From: Tetranychus cinnabarinus
Lineage: Eukaryota > Arthropoda > Arachnida > Trombidiformes > Tetranychidae
Direction of reading: 5' to 3'
Length of the DNA: 64,000 nucleotides
Assembly (NCBI GenBank): GCA_022266195.1
Contig: WHVY01000005.1
Span: 5,704,001-5,768,000 of the forward strand
Shown here: positions 48,865 through 61,015 of the stretch, piece by piece
Numbering within the stretch: position 1 is the stretch's first letter
Layout of the letters: the number at the start of each line of letters is the position of its first letter
Translations under genes and position numbers: made by a program
Notes under the pieces: generated by a model
The model's input: the letters and a program-made list of their open reading frames with translations, nothing else
Databases searched by the model: none
Told to the model about the DNA's origin: nothing

Positions 48865-51800
48865 TTACTTTGATGTAGAGGCTCCCGTAGAAGATGATGA
48901 AGGTCTTATGGTTATGGTTGTAGTTGTGGATGATGATGAAGATGAAGATGAGGAGGATGCTGATGTTGATGAAGATGGAGTGGCTAGACAATCTGATGAT
49001 GAAACGGTTGCTGTAGAAACAGGTACTCCTGGAGCGTTAAATTCAAATTCAGCTGTTGGTGGACTTTCATTTTCTTCAGAAATCTCTTGTTCCTCGATTT
49101 CATCTTTCTCATCAGGAGGACAGATTTCATATGCTTTGGATAAGGTTAGCTTAGCTGAATTTGATCTTTCTAAATAATAGCCATTGCTCGTTTCATTCGA
49201 CTGCGCTGGTGGTGACCAATTATAAGCATATTGATTAATTGAGGCATAAGGTCTCCTTTCAAGCTCTTCATTAAGCCAGTTTATAGCAGCAATCCATTTT
49301 TTCTTAAGATCAGGAGTATAATGTAACAATTTTGCAGCTATTGGACAATTGGAAAACAGGGAGACTAAGCATTTGATGCATTGATAGGCTCTTTTTTGGT
49401 AATGACTTTTATTCCGCTGGATTGTGTCAAACAAACCTTCCCTTTCATCTTGAAGACCTGAATGGATAGAAAAGAAAAATTTAATTTAATTTTTCAAAGT
49501 ATAAATTTGTTAGTAATCACTTGACACCTTCGTTTCAATTTTACTTGAAGGAAAGCAACGCCTCGGAAAACGGTCAATGATCTAGCAATTAGAATTATTA
49601 GTCAACTAATGAATTAATTAACCGAAAGAAATTCACATTGCCCATTATATTTTAATGTCGGTCAATAAACTTACCACTTAGAGCATTATTAATCCTTGCT
49701 TCTTGCCAAGAATCTGAAATCATCAACATGTGTAAAATTAAATCTAGATGAGGACGCAATTCATAAGCATAGGTATACTCTATCTGCCAGAGAAGTTCAT
49801 TGAGAACATTGAAAGAGAAGGCAGGATTTTCCCAAGAACAGTAACGAAGTAGCTGTAAGGTATCCTCTGAAGAATTGACATCTTCAATTATCTTTTTTAC
49901 ATAGAATGTCCTCTTGTACAGATACTCATACACTTGAGATTGAATGGGCATCAGGTAGGCACCATCTTCCTCCATTCCAAAAGGATTGGGCAGTGGGCTT
50001 TTATCACTATGATAGGGAACGCATTTGGAAGAAACATCACAGCAACGAACAAGAAGACTGACTACTTGATATAATTTGGCAAAATCGGCATATTGATACT
50101 TAATAGGAGGGCCGGGACCTTCCTCAAGGGCGACTCTGATGAAGGTGGCCGGGACGTTTAACCGTAATAATTGAGCTCTTTCTTCGGGACCAATCAATGC
50201 ATACTGATAAAATAAGTTAAAATATTGGGTTAAATGACGGCTATGTTCAGAAACTTCTTTGTTCAATAAAGATAAAACACATTGGAGAAGACAATCAGAA
50301 AGACCAGTTCCAGCATCGACTATAGAATCTAGAAGAGAGGGAAAAAATCACATTAGTAAATTGAAGACCAGGTTAACGTAAGGTTTGTAATAAACTGCGA
50401 ACACGTTAACATTGTAAGATAAAAAAGCACCAATACACAATATAATTGTAATATTGGCAACGCATTATCTTGGATAATCTCGCATGTGGCTAGCGAAGCT
50501 ATCGAGCATGGAAAGGAATAACTTCCGAAACACATGCAAAGTAGCACTTCCGTTAACGTGTCCCATGGTTGAAGATTTTTACCACTAGATGACTCACAGA
50601 AATCAAGACATTAAGTAGAGTGAAACAGTAGAAATGAACAATCAATAAAATTAGTTGATCACCTCTCTTTAAGTACTAAAATTAGGCAAACAACGTGAGT
50701 AAATCACGTGAAACAACTCTGTGAACCGCCATCTATTGGCACAATTATTCTATTCTGACATCTTACAGATTCAAACAAAAAACAAATGAATCAAGATTCA
50801 AAATGTTACAATTTAAATAAAAATGGATTGTAAACTTACTTTCAGGGTAAGTAAAAATGGAAACTTGACATTCATTGTCGCACAATGCGAAATGAGCTAA
50901 AAATATAATTATCTTGGCGAAAGCACTTCGAACATCATTATTTGGACAGTCAAGAAGATATTCACAGAAACGATAGTGATTAGAAAAGAGAACATTATGT
51001 GCAAACCAAGCTCGTACACTGGGACTGGCCCTTAAATGATGATTTAACAATTCAGCCCAATCGACAGCAGAGCCTCTGTAAGTAAATTATAAAAATGACA
51101 ATTAAAATAGAATTCATTAGTTAAATCAGAGATAAAATTGTTGAAAAAAGGTTAACGCACCTTAAATTTTTCTTCGCATGAAAACAAGTCATAAATAAAA
51201 ATCTTGAAGCAAGCTGAGTACAGATCATTGCTATATCTTCGGCTTCTATTTTTACAATGCTGCTTTGTACATCGGCCGAATCAGAATCACCCGAGTAAGG
51301 TTCATTACGTTGACATTGGAAGATAACGATTTGACCATTACCATCCAACAATTTTTTCATAAATTGAAAATATTCTGGACTAAATTGAATTTTTATGTGC
51401 ATAAACTTAATATTTTGTCTTTGGACACTTCTTTCAATTGCTGCAGGCATTTTGATTTTATTTAGATAAGATCCATTATCAATTACCAATTCACTTAATC
51501 TTAAAGCCATCTCACTACCCTGAGTATCCATCCGACGATAGAACAAGATATAAGCATTCCACCAACGTTTCTGACGACGACATGACATTCTTTTCAACAT
51601 GTGATCAAAAACTTCACCCATGTAATCACCACCAAAACATTGGACTTTCATTTCTTCGTCATCATCCAATTTACATTCACTAACATCACCATCATCAAAC
51701 TTGTACCATTTTCGAGACCCATCAATATTTTTATGAAGTATATAGGAATAATAGTGACCACCACTGGCTTGTCCACTGTGAACCACAATACCACAGAGCT

Positions 51801-54800
51801 CATATCGAGTACATGAAGATGTTCCAGGAGAACTGGCATCTTCAAGATCTTCTTCAATTATTTCACCCTCAATCTTGGCTAAACCATTCACAGTGTAAGG
51901 TTCCATGTCCAAAACCCGAGGAAATTCAAAGTAATCATTAAATTTGATGGCACAAGAACGTTCAAAATCATAATCGAATCGCTTCAATTGAATAGCTAAA
52001 ACAGTAGGCAATTTTTTGATGCACAATCTTTTGACTGTTTCCACCTTTCGGTTACACTTTTCACAATGATAAGCATTAGCACCTTCCAGCAAATCTCCTT
52101 TAACATATTGTTCCAAAGAATCCAATAGATTACTATGATTCCTTATGTCAATATTTAATGTTGTAAAAGGTTCTTCACGTGAATATCTAAGTTTTTGAAT
52201 AAGAAACAAAACACAAACGTTAGAAAATGAATTTCTAAATAAGAATCGATTACATACCTATGCGGACATTCTTTACAAATTTTTTGATCAGCAAAAGATC
52301 CTCCAAGAATTTTTGTCATAACTGGTGAATAACCTAATGACTTAAGAGCTTCATCGATAGAATCGACTAGACTATTGAAAAATTCAAGCGCGTCATGCTG
52401 TTCACGTAAGTTGACTGGTTCACCCCAAAGCCTACAGAATTAAAGACATTCATTAGAATTTTTGTTGAGTTTTTAATAGAAGGTGCAATAAACGATACTT
52501 ACTTGAAATGCCTCCAAAAACCACGAGGTACATAATACTGCAATTTACTTAGTGCTAAGTGCCCAAAAATGGCTTGCGTATACTTAAAAACTCCTAAATT
52601 GTAATCTCGACGTGATTCATCCACCGAACGCTTTGAATCATCTTCAGCAGAAGAGAAACACAATGTACTAATCATGTTGTCAATTCTATCTTCAGAGAAG
52701 TCTTCATTTAAATCGTTGGCTGCTCCTTCTACACTTAATATTCCATCCCGCACTTCTGGAATCATATAGAGCTGTTGAAAGACTGAATTCATATAACAAG
52801 TGGCTCCAGCATTTTTCAAGCCCACAAAACCCCGATAAGGTCTAGGTCCGATAGGAGGTTGATATTCCCATTCAGTTAAATGTTCATGATCTGAATAGTA
52901 CATCTCAATGAGACTATCGGCTAGATATTTTAAATTTGGTAAGGAATCAGTGCCCAAAGCTACGAGACAGTCATAAGCAGCATTGAGAGTGGCTGATGTT
53001 GTGCATATTGGGTTAACTTCTTCAATGTTGAGATTGTTATCGGAAGTTGAGGAACTTGATGAGGGGGGAACAGTTGTGGTGTCATTAGGTTTGGATGAAT
53101 CGGATGATTGGTGGGGTTGTTGAGAAGAGTGAGAGGCCCTTTGTAACATGACCATGGCTCTAGATGCAGTGAAAACATATTCATCAACAAGTACACGAAT
53201 CAAGTCTTTGTTTTTTGACCGTTGACTTGAATTAGTTGTCTCTTCGGAAACTTGGATCAAATTATTGACTTCATGTTTTGAAGTTGATTTGAGTAAATAA
53301 ATCAACTCTCGAGTTATACCAAGATGACCTTCCAGTAAAGATTCTTCGATGACACCGTTTCTAACGAGATTTTGCTGTTTATAGAAGAGAAAAGACATAA
53401 ATTAATTTTTAAAAGAGTTGAAATTAGAAATTCTATTTTAAACTTACCCTAACATTGCTTAAAAGCTCAATTTCACTTTCGAGGAACTGTTGTGCTTGAG
53501 GAAGAGGACACCTCATGCTTCGCGCATTATTTAACAATTTACAAAATAAATGGAAAAATTCTTCAGAAGTATTATAATGGCTATCAACTGGTACAGTTGT
53601 ACCAAGATGGTGGTGAAGTAAGTTAATGAAATTGATCATAACCTCGCTGTTAAGTGCACATTTGGTAGCAATCAAAGCAAACTGTTCATTTGCAGTCAAT
53701 CTTATGGATCTATAGTGAAAAATGATAAAGTAAAATGGTTAATTAGAAAACAATTAAATAATGAATTTGAGAAATGTGATGAAAATTAGTGTGAAATGTT
53801 ACCTCTCATGGCATATTAAAAGAACATCAATCACAAATCGATGCCAAGTATTGTCTCTAATCAAATGATCCAAAGTCCATGGTGAAACCATAAACATTAG
53901 AGTCAGAATATTCAATCCAAGTTTACAGACTGAATAAACAGGGGAATCTGGACGATATAAATTTCCATTAACAACAAGTCGATGAAGCATTTCTATATCT
54001 TCATGTAGAGCACTTTCTTCACCCGTACTAGTAGCCCAACATAGCATCATGAGAGATCTAACTGAACCAAGATTAGGTAAACTTGAGATCACACGAGACC
54101 TGAATATTTCATCATCATTTTCAACCAATTTTTGAGCTGTTTGCATGGCTATCTCACGAACCATACCGGCACTCAGGGGATGGGGAATTATTTCAAGGGC
54201 TGAACGAAGAGTCGTCAGCCAATCATCAACATTTTTCATAGGAGCAATAGTGGACAGTGACGATGATAACCAAGATGTAGATGAAGATGAACTTAATACC
54301 AAATAATGGCCCAAACATGTTAGTACCATTCCACTTATTCTTAACACAGTAGAATAAACTAAGCTGTAATGATAGAGATCGATGAAAGAATGAGTTAAAG
54401 ATGGTTAATAGAAAAATAACAAAAATAAATGGAAAGTTTTGCTTACATTTTAGCATAATCAACAGCAGTGGATACAAAATTGTTCCGAGTCAACAATTCA
54501 ACAACTCTAAAGCCACAACCACTCTTCATAAAATCATAATGAAATTTTCGTGCCTCTTCAGAGAGTGGGTTTCTTGAAGGCATAAGTAAAGCGTAAATAA
54601 CGCCCAGACTATAAAGAATTCGTGTTGGCGAAGATCCGTAAAATAATTCGTCAAATTTTGCGCCATAATCAGTATCATTTACATTTTCTGCACATTTTTT
54701 ACAAAGTGTTTTGAGGTTTTCGACTATTGTCACGTCAGGAGGTATAATAGTCAATATCAAAGGAGCAGTATCACAGAGCGCTGCATGTCGCAGCGACATC

Positions 54801-57800
54801 CCAAGATCCAGTAATTGGAAGAAAAAATTAACATATTTATGTTCTTTAGATAATATCTAAACAATAAAAAAAACGATGAGTAAATTGTTAGACAATTGCA
54901 AGTTTAGAAATAGATTGAAGAATCAAGAATAAATCTTACCACTCCTGGTAATGAGTTTTCTGCCTCGATGCTTGGACCCTCAAAATTGTTACCCGGAGAA
55001 CCGGAAGAACTATCAGAAGAGGAATCAGGGGATGTTGGAGCATTCATGGAAGCTTGGTAAAGCTTGGCATTCAGAACCTATTGCAGAAATAAAAGAGTTA
55101 TTACATTAGTTTGCATAAATCTTTTTGCTCTTGTCAGTTTTTGGCCAAAATACTAACCACTTCATCACGATCAGGTAATTCAGTAATTAGTTTATCTTCT
55201 CGATTAGAATCATTTTCCGTAACATCATCACAGACGAACAAATCGACTCTCATGTTCATATTGTTAGCTTTGATACTGGAATAATAAAAATTAAAGTTAA
55301 AAGAGTTTCAATAATGATATTTCAAACTATCATATTTCAATTATATTTACAAAGATGGAAAACTTACGTAGATAAAATTTGTTTTTTTATTGTTGAAATG
55401 TATTCATTGCGATGAGTCCAAATCTGAATGTCATCAATATGTCTAGCTTGATTAGGAAAGCGAACTGTCAATGAAACTTGTTCTCCACGTACTGCTTTAA
55501 CTAACGGAAGTATTGTACGTTCATCACCAAAATCTGTATCACACTGATGAACATATTCATAAAGTAATCTTAAAATACGTGACATTCGAGAAAGTTCATA
55601 GTCCACTCTTAGCGTAGCTTCGGCTGATGCATCCTTTCGCAAAATGGAAACAGTATCGTATGCTGCTTGAAGTCTATCCATACATGAACTGATTAAATCA
55701 TGATGAATGTTGACTTGATGCTGCTCTAAACTAGGGCCAAGATTAGTATAAGTTTCTCTAAGCAAAGCAATTCCGAGATTGGCAACTTCTTCACTACAAT
55801 TCAACACTATTCTCCATAAATAGTCGAGACCAATTAATTCCAAATCTTCAGTTAAACAGCAATTTTTCTTAGCAATGAATTTACCTTCCTTGAGATTGAC
55901 TGCTTTAAAAAACCGATTGAAACATTCGATTCCACTTTCTGTTATTAAAATGGGATCTAATTGAAGAATATTGTTTTCAAAGAAATCACGATTCATCTCT
56001 GGATCCAAATCTTGTTCCTCTGACATTAACATTGAAAACCAACGGAAACATGCTTCACGATCTTCTGGAAAAATAGCGTTTTCTGCTAAACATTGCCAGA
56101 CTTGTTTTGCTTGAGGTGCACATAACCAAACTCGACCATCCTTAAGCAAGAATCTCAAAAAATTGAGTCTTTCGATGACTTCTTGAATATGAGAATAACG
56201 TTTACCTTCTAACACCGTCTGAGCATTTATGTCGTTACATTCCTCTTCTACTAGTTGTCTAGCTTTCTTCATGTATTTAGATAAATTTTCCGATACTAAA
56301 ACTACTAAGGAATGTTGACTGTGTAATCTGTTGATTACATCATGACGATAAACTACTCCTCCATGAGTTTCAACAGCTGAAGATGCCTCTTGGCGATATT
56401 TTTTGGTATTAGCTAAAAGAAAGGGTCCATATGAGGGAATAGAGGATGAGTCACATCGACGGAAAAAATCATCTATTGTGTATTGTTTGATTTCATCGGT
56501 CAATTTGAAAGGACGCTTATTGAGGTGTAAAGCGGTTACATCAACTGATTGGCTGTTAGTTGTAGATGTAGACGTCAATGATGGCGTCGATGCTGGTACT
56601 GGTGCCAGTGCCGGAGCAGAAACAGGAGCAGAAGCAGGGACAGGAACTGGAGCAGGAGTAGGAATAGGAGCAAGGACTGGAGCAGGAGCCTGAACTGGAG
56701 CCGGGGCCTGAGTCGGTGTCACTGTCACTGTCGCGGTCACCGTTGGCGTTGAAGTTAATGCCGTTGATGGTATTGGTGCCGAACTCAATGTAGATGCTGA
56801 TGTTGACGTTGATACAGTAACAGGTGCTGATGTTGATGTAAATGCTGTAGTAGATGCGGTTGAAGATGTAGTTGTAGTCGACTCGTCAAAAGTAACTTCA
56901 GATAACATGGAAATTTTAGAAGACTCGATTAAATGATCTAGTGAATCTAATAAATAATTCTTACGACTTGCGATATTTTTAGGAGCTTCAGAAGACTCAG
57001 TTGTAGTGGTTCCTTCGGAAGGGATTTTCTTTTTACGATAATGATGTTTACGTGTTTCTGATACTGTAGCTGCTGTAGTTGAGGTTATGGTTGTTGTTGT
57101 TGATGATGAAGATAACGATAATAAAGCTGTGACTGGTGTTGAGACTGTGGTACCACATCCGGTTGATTGGTGAGTAGGTTTATCGGCAGGAGCCCATATA
57201 AGGTTTGACTGAGTATCTGATGCTGAAAAGTTAGATGGGGCTTCAGGTAAGAGACAGCAAATTTCTCTTATCAACTTTAGAGCAGGCAAAACCCAATCAC
57301 TATCTTCTTTCTTTAATTCTTCAACACATTTATCTAACCATTCAGTTTTTTGTGAATCTCGATCCTGACAACAGCTATAATCTAATATTTTTACATGAGC
57401 AGCCAAGGCTTGATCCATTATATCAGTTGGAATATCTTCACTGTGCGCTAAATTCCAGAATAGGTTCAACACTTTATTTGCCATTACACCATCTTTATCG
57501 TCTTCAGCTAAGCGCCGAATCAACTCAAGTAGCTTCTCCCGTTGTTTTTTATTGGCTTTTGTCCAGCTACTTCGGAAACATTCAAACAAATGGTCTAACT
57601 GCTCAGGAGTAAAGTCCCAAGCCAATTTGGCCAATAGATCGTGCATATTTTTCACTATAGCCTCGTGTTTACCAGACTGAGCGGCCCAAAGGTCATCTAA
57701 ATCTTGTAAAGTCAAGGCTTTCTCTTTTATCACAAATCTTATTATTTTTTCTAGTTTTTCAACGTATTGAGGTTGATGAAGACTATCCTTAAGAACAATT

Positions 57801-59914
57801 TGTAACACCCTGTTCTCTCGAATCCATTGAGCCATCCGAGATGCAGTTAACCAATCTTCCTCGTCAACGAGATTGAGCTGACCCTCAGTTGAACTAGAAG
57901 CATCACAAACAGCTGACGTTGTTGTCGCTGCAGGGTATGGAGCCATATCGGTTGGCAGAATATCGCAGGTAGTATTCTCACTTATCTCATTCGGTCCAGC
58001 CTCAGGCTTATTGCCTAGGCGGATAAACGAATTAGTGGCAACACTAGCTATCACTTTGTTCACTTCATTGAGAGCATTCATTTTACCATTAAACGAAGAA
58101 ATTTGAAGCAATCGTAGAATTATCTTTAAACGAAATATCTCTAATTCACGGATCCTCTCCTCTTGATTTGGAACTCGAGATGCGAGATTTTTTAAACTTT
58201 TTATAATGCCAGAAAGTACATCGTTTTTACCTTCATTTTTTGATTCCTTCTTCAATTCCTCATCACTAAGACTTTCCAAAAAGATAGGCACGCTTTCAAT
58301 GATTGATAGAAAATAAGTTTTCACAGTCTCAACAGTGAGAAGCTCATAACACTGGCCAAATGGTTTGAGCAAGGCAGCAATCAATGGCACAGTCAATGGT
58401 GGCCCTTTTTCGAACCTTTCAAGCAACTTTTGAAATCCATCAAGGCGACCAAATTGATTAATCAGATCAACTAACCATCCTCTAGGACAACGTGAATCAG
58501 GAGATTGGGCATAGACTTTTTCTTCTCCATGAAAGAGAGGTTGATTAGAAGACAGACTTTCCAGTCTATTCATGTTAAACATATGAAACCTAAAAGAAAA
58601 ATTGAAAGAGAAAGTGAACGTGAGATTTGAAATTCAGATTGATAAAATATTTAAACATGAGAATCGGGTGAAGAAAGGCAAATATAAAATAGACAAATGC
58701 CAAATACTAGATTATCCACTGTCAAGATAATGCTAGACTAAAGTGTTTACTCACTTGTTGTTTGGGTTGAAGACCATGGCTAAGAGGTCTAAAAGGGGCA
58801 AACAATCATCCCCAAGTTTTAGTGCGATTAATTCCAGAAGGCGTTCACAATTATGGAAAATACATTTCTGAAAGTCAACAATGAGTAAAAAATAGTTTAA
58901 GATTAAAAAATTAAAGAGATAAAGATAGCAAGATAACAAATGAGTTGAAAGAAAAGCAGAAATGAAAGAAGGAAAAAAAGCATGTTTTGAATATCAGGTG
59001 CTTAAAAGAAGCTAAATTATGTGTCAAGATGAAGGTAACAATGTAACAGATGACGACTTACATGGATTCCAAACTTCCACCCGGTGACTGCTTCATCAGT
59101 TAAAATACGAGTAAATGATATGGTTAAACCCTCTCGAATAAACCTTTGGCATGGTTCACACTTTGTATCCAAGCCTTGAGCAGCCAAATCGATTGAGGCT
59201 CGTAGAAGTATCTCTAGATGACCCTCTGGTAAAACAGGAATTATCCACCGAGGCAAACTGATCATTTGCTCTAGCCGGTCAAGATCAGCAATAGGGAATA
59301 ATGAGATTCTTGATTCATCTGAAATGTTCTCTGATTCACTAACATATCTCCTAAATCGTCTTTTAGTCTTGAAGACGTTATTGCATTCCTCCATTGATGC
59401 ACTGTAAAAGAGATGCCAATAAGTCAAGATTAAAGGTTATAATGGAAAAGAAACAAAGAAAACAAAGGACAACATTTAGAAGAAGAAAAATGTCATAAAA
59501 TAGACACGAAATAAGATCAGAAAATATCAACAAAAAAATAATAAAAAATGAGAAGGCAGGAGAGAGTAAAAGAGAAAGAGAGAAAGAAAGGAAAAAAGAT
59601 ATGGTAAGATTGGTAATTAGAAATGCAAACAATCAAGATGAAACTGAAAAATGATATTTGACAAAATGGGTGAAAATTTTTTCCTCATTTTCCAATACAA
59701 CTAATTAGTAAGTTGAGGTTAATAAAAAATAAATAGATGTTTACCCATTTTCTTGTTTAGGAGGTTTCCTAAATGGTGAAGAGCTACTACATCTTTGAGG
59801 CAGAATTTTAGTTGCTTCACTATTTTCAACATCTTCGGTTTCTCCTTCCTCTGTTTCACCTTCTTCAGTCTCTCCATCAGGTCCATATTCAACTAAACCG
59901 TCTTTTGGAATCAT
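48865..59914 (-). CDS. faf: Ubiquitin carboxyl-terminal hydrolase USP9X / Fat facets
   Basis: A large USP-family cysteine protease that removes ubiquitin from endocytic and signalling substrates. Fifteen exons join with consistent phases: 59914-59745, 59401-59062, 58867-58755, 58589-55368, 55275-55158, 55077-54940, 54856-54447, 54363-53803, 53709-53448, 53374-52503, 52431-52258, 52186-51161, 51075-50840, 50328-49675 and 49457-48865, giving 2962 codons. The start ATG opens an acidic N-terminus with GETEE repeats. Conserved USP9X text runs through the helical N-terminal half (for example [27 protein letters not shown]), a ubiquitin-like segment (about residues 1250-1330) and the USP domain (about 1962-2342). 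Catalytic residues are present: Cys1971 in NAGATCYMN, His2271 in SGGHYYSY and Asp2291 in WYKFDD. The zinc-ribbon pairs CKEC and CEKC are intact. The C-terminal part ([21 protein letters not shown]) is conserved, followed by a Ser/Thr tail. It exceeds human USP9X (about 2570) mainly through an insertion at about residues 660-950. Confidence 0.95.
50726..50739 (-). promoter_or_regulatory. CTCF/YY1-like site in faf intron 13
   Basis: Minus strand reads CCAATAGATGGCGG, sharing TAGATGGCG with the site at 16698. It lies in the 511-bp intron between faf exons 13 and 14, which also has a CACGTG E-box at 50704-50709. YY1/Pho binding is as likely as CTCF. Motif evidence only. Confidence 0.3.
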
Positions 59915-61015
59915 TTTTTACTTTAATCAAATCAAAATAAAGGATAAATTACATTTAGAATTATTAAAACAATAATACAAGTATAATAGATAAATTTTAC
60001 ACAGAATTGAAAAGAAAGGAGGGGAAAAACGCATACAGAGAAAGAGCAAAACTAGGATTCACCAAAACCATAGTAACCGGTATGCTAAAGCATAAGCACC
60101 ACCAGATGGCAGTAACGAGCTAACAATTTTACCGAGTTATTAATCGTAATTTAATTGAAAAACATTGAATCAATCAAATTATCCGAGTTGATATCATTTA
60201 GCTTTATTTAATGACCTTTATCACGATAATCAGTATCACAATTGTTATCAATTGCTTTCAAATGGATGTGTTAACATCGTCTTGGAATCGATGAGAGATT
60301 TTCTTTGGAAATGAGCGTTTTTACAGATGAAATTAATAATGTCATCAATGTCAACAATCTAACATTAAATAATTGCTAAGAGGATTTGTAGGCTTACTAA
60401 TTGACACAGGTTTGGAAGCTGAGGTAATGCAACAATTTCAATTAAAGCATAAAGGCATGCAAATTAGACTAATCGTGCATAATTATCAGACAAAATAATC
60501 AACTTTTACGCATCTTTAAATCACTCAAATCAACATTTATCACGTGCGTTTAAAAACATCTCTATTTAATTCAATTTTAATCCAATGATTACAAACAGAG
60601 ATCATGGACTTGAAGGTTCTTCCAAACAAAGCTAATGGTGTTAGAGATTAGTGAGATGTATATCGATAAGAAAACAAAGAAAATTATAACATTGAGAGGA
60701 CACAAAATTGATGTGTTAAGAAAAATTTTAATCAAGCATCAGGGATTGGGAATTTGGCTTGATTAAGATAATGAAGTTTTGCTGTTATTTTTTTCTATAT
60801 TCACGTATTGCACTTTTAATCTCTAAGCCCAGAAAATTCAAGGCGAAAAATTGCGTTTTCATTTTCCAATTCTCCGAGTCATGGTTGATAAATAAATATT
60901 ATTTTGAGATTTTCTAATAAGATGCTTTTTCCTATTTTGCTTGCGAAGAGGTTAATTTCCATGGAATAAAAAAATACAATAAAATGATTGGAAAACTACT
61001 TTTAATATAATCAAA
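59915..61015 (-). other. faf promoter/5' UTR and AFG3L2 3' UTR interval
   Basis: About 1.1 kb between two genes read in the same direction (minus). It must contain the AFG3L2 3' end near 61 kb and the faf promoter and 5' UTR near 60 kb. I see no open frame of note and no TATA box that stands out. A CTCF-like motif lies at 60096. Confidence 0.55.
60096..60113 (+). promoter_or_regulatory. CTCF-like site upstream of faf
   Basis: The plus strand reads CACCACCAGATGGCAGT, matching the CCANNAGNNGGCA pattern of CTCF sites, about 190 bp upstream of the faf start codon and so in or near its promoter. It is the third AGATGGC-type site in the window. Motif evidence only. Confidence 0.35.

Noticed and set aside
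48854..49177. Acidic plus-strand frame of 107 codons (D/E runs)
   Set aside because: Antisense of the Ser/Thr tail of faf, where TCA/TCT codons read as acidic codons on the other strand.
54226..54477. 83-codon minus-strand frame in the faf locus
   Set aside because: Runs across an intron and out of the faf reading frame; no conservation.
56403..56693. Gly/Ala/Thr-rich plus-strand frame
   Set aside because: Mirror of the Pro/Ala/Val-rich insertion in faf exon 4.
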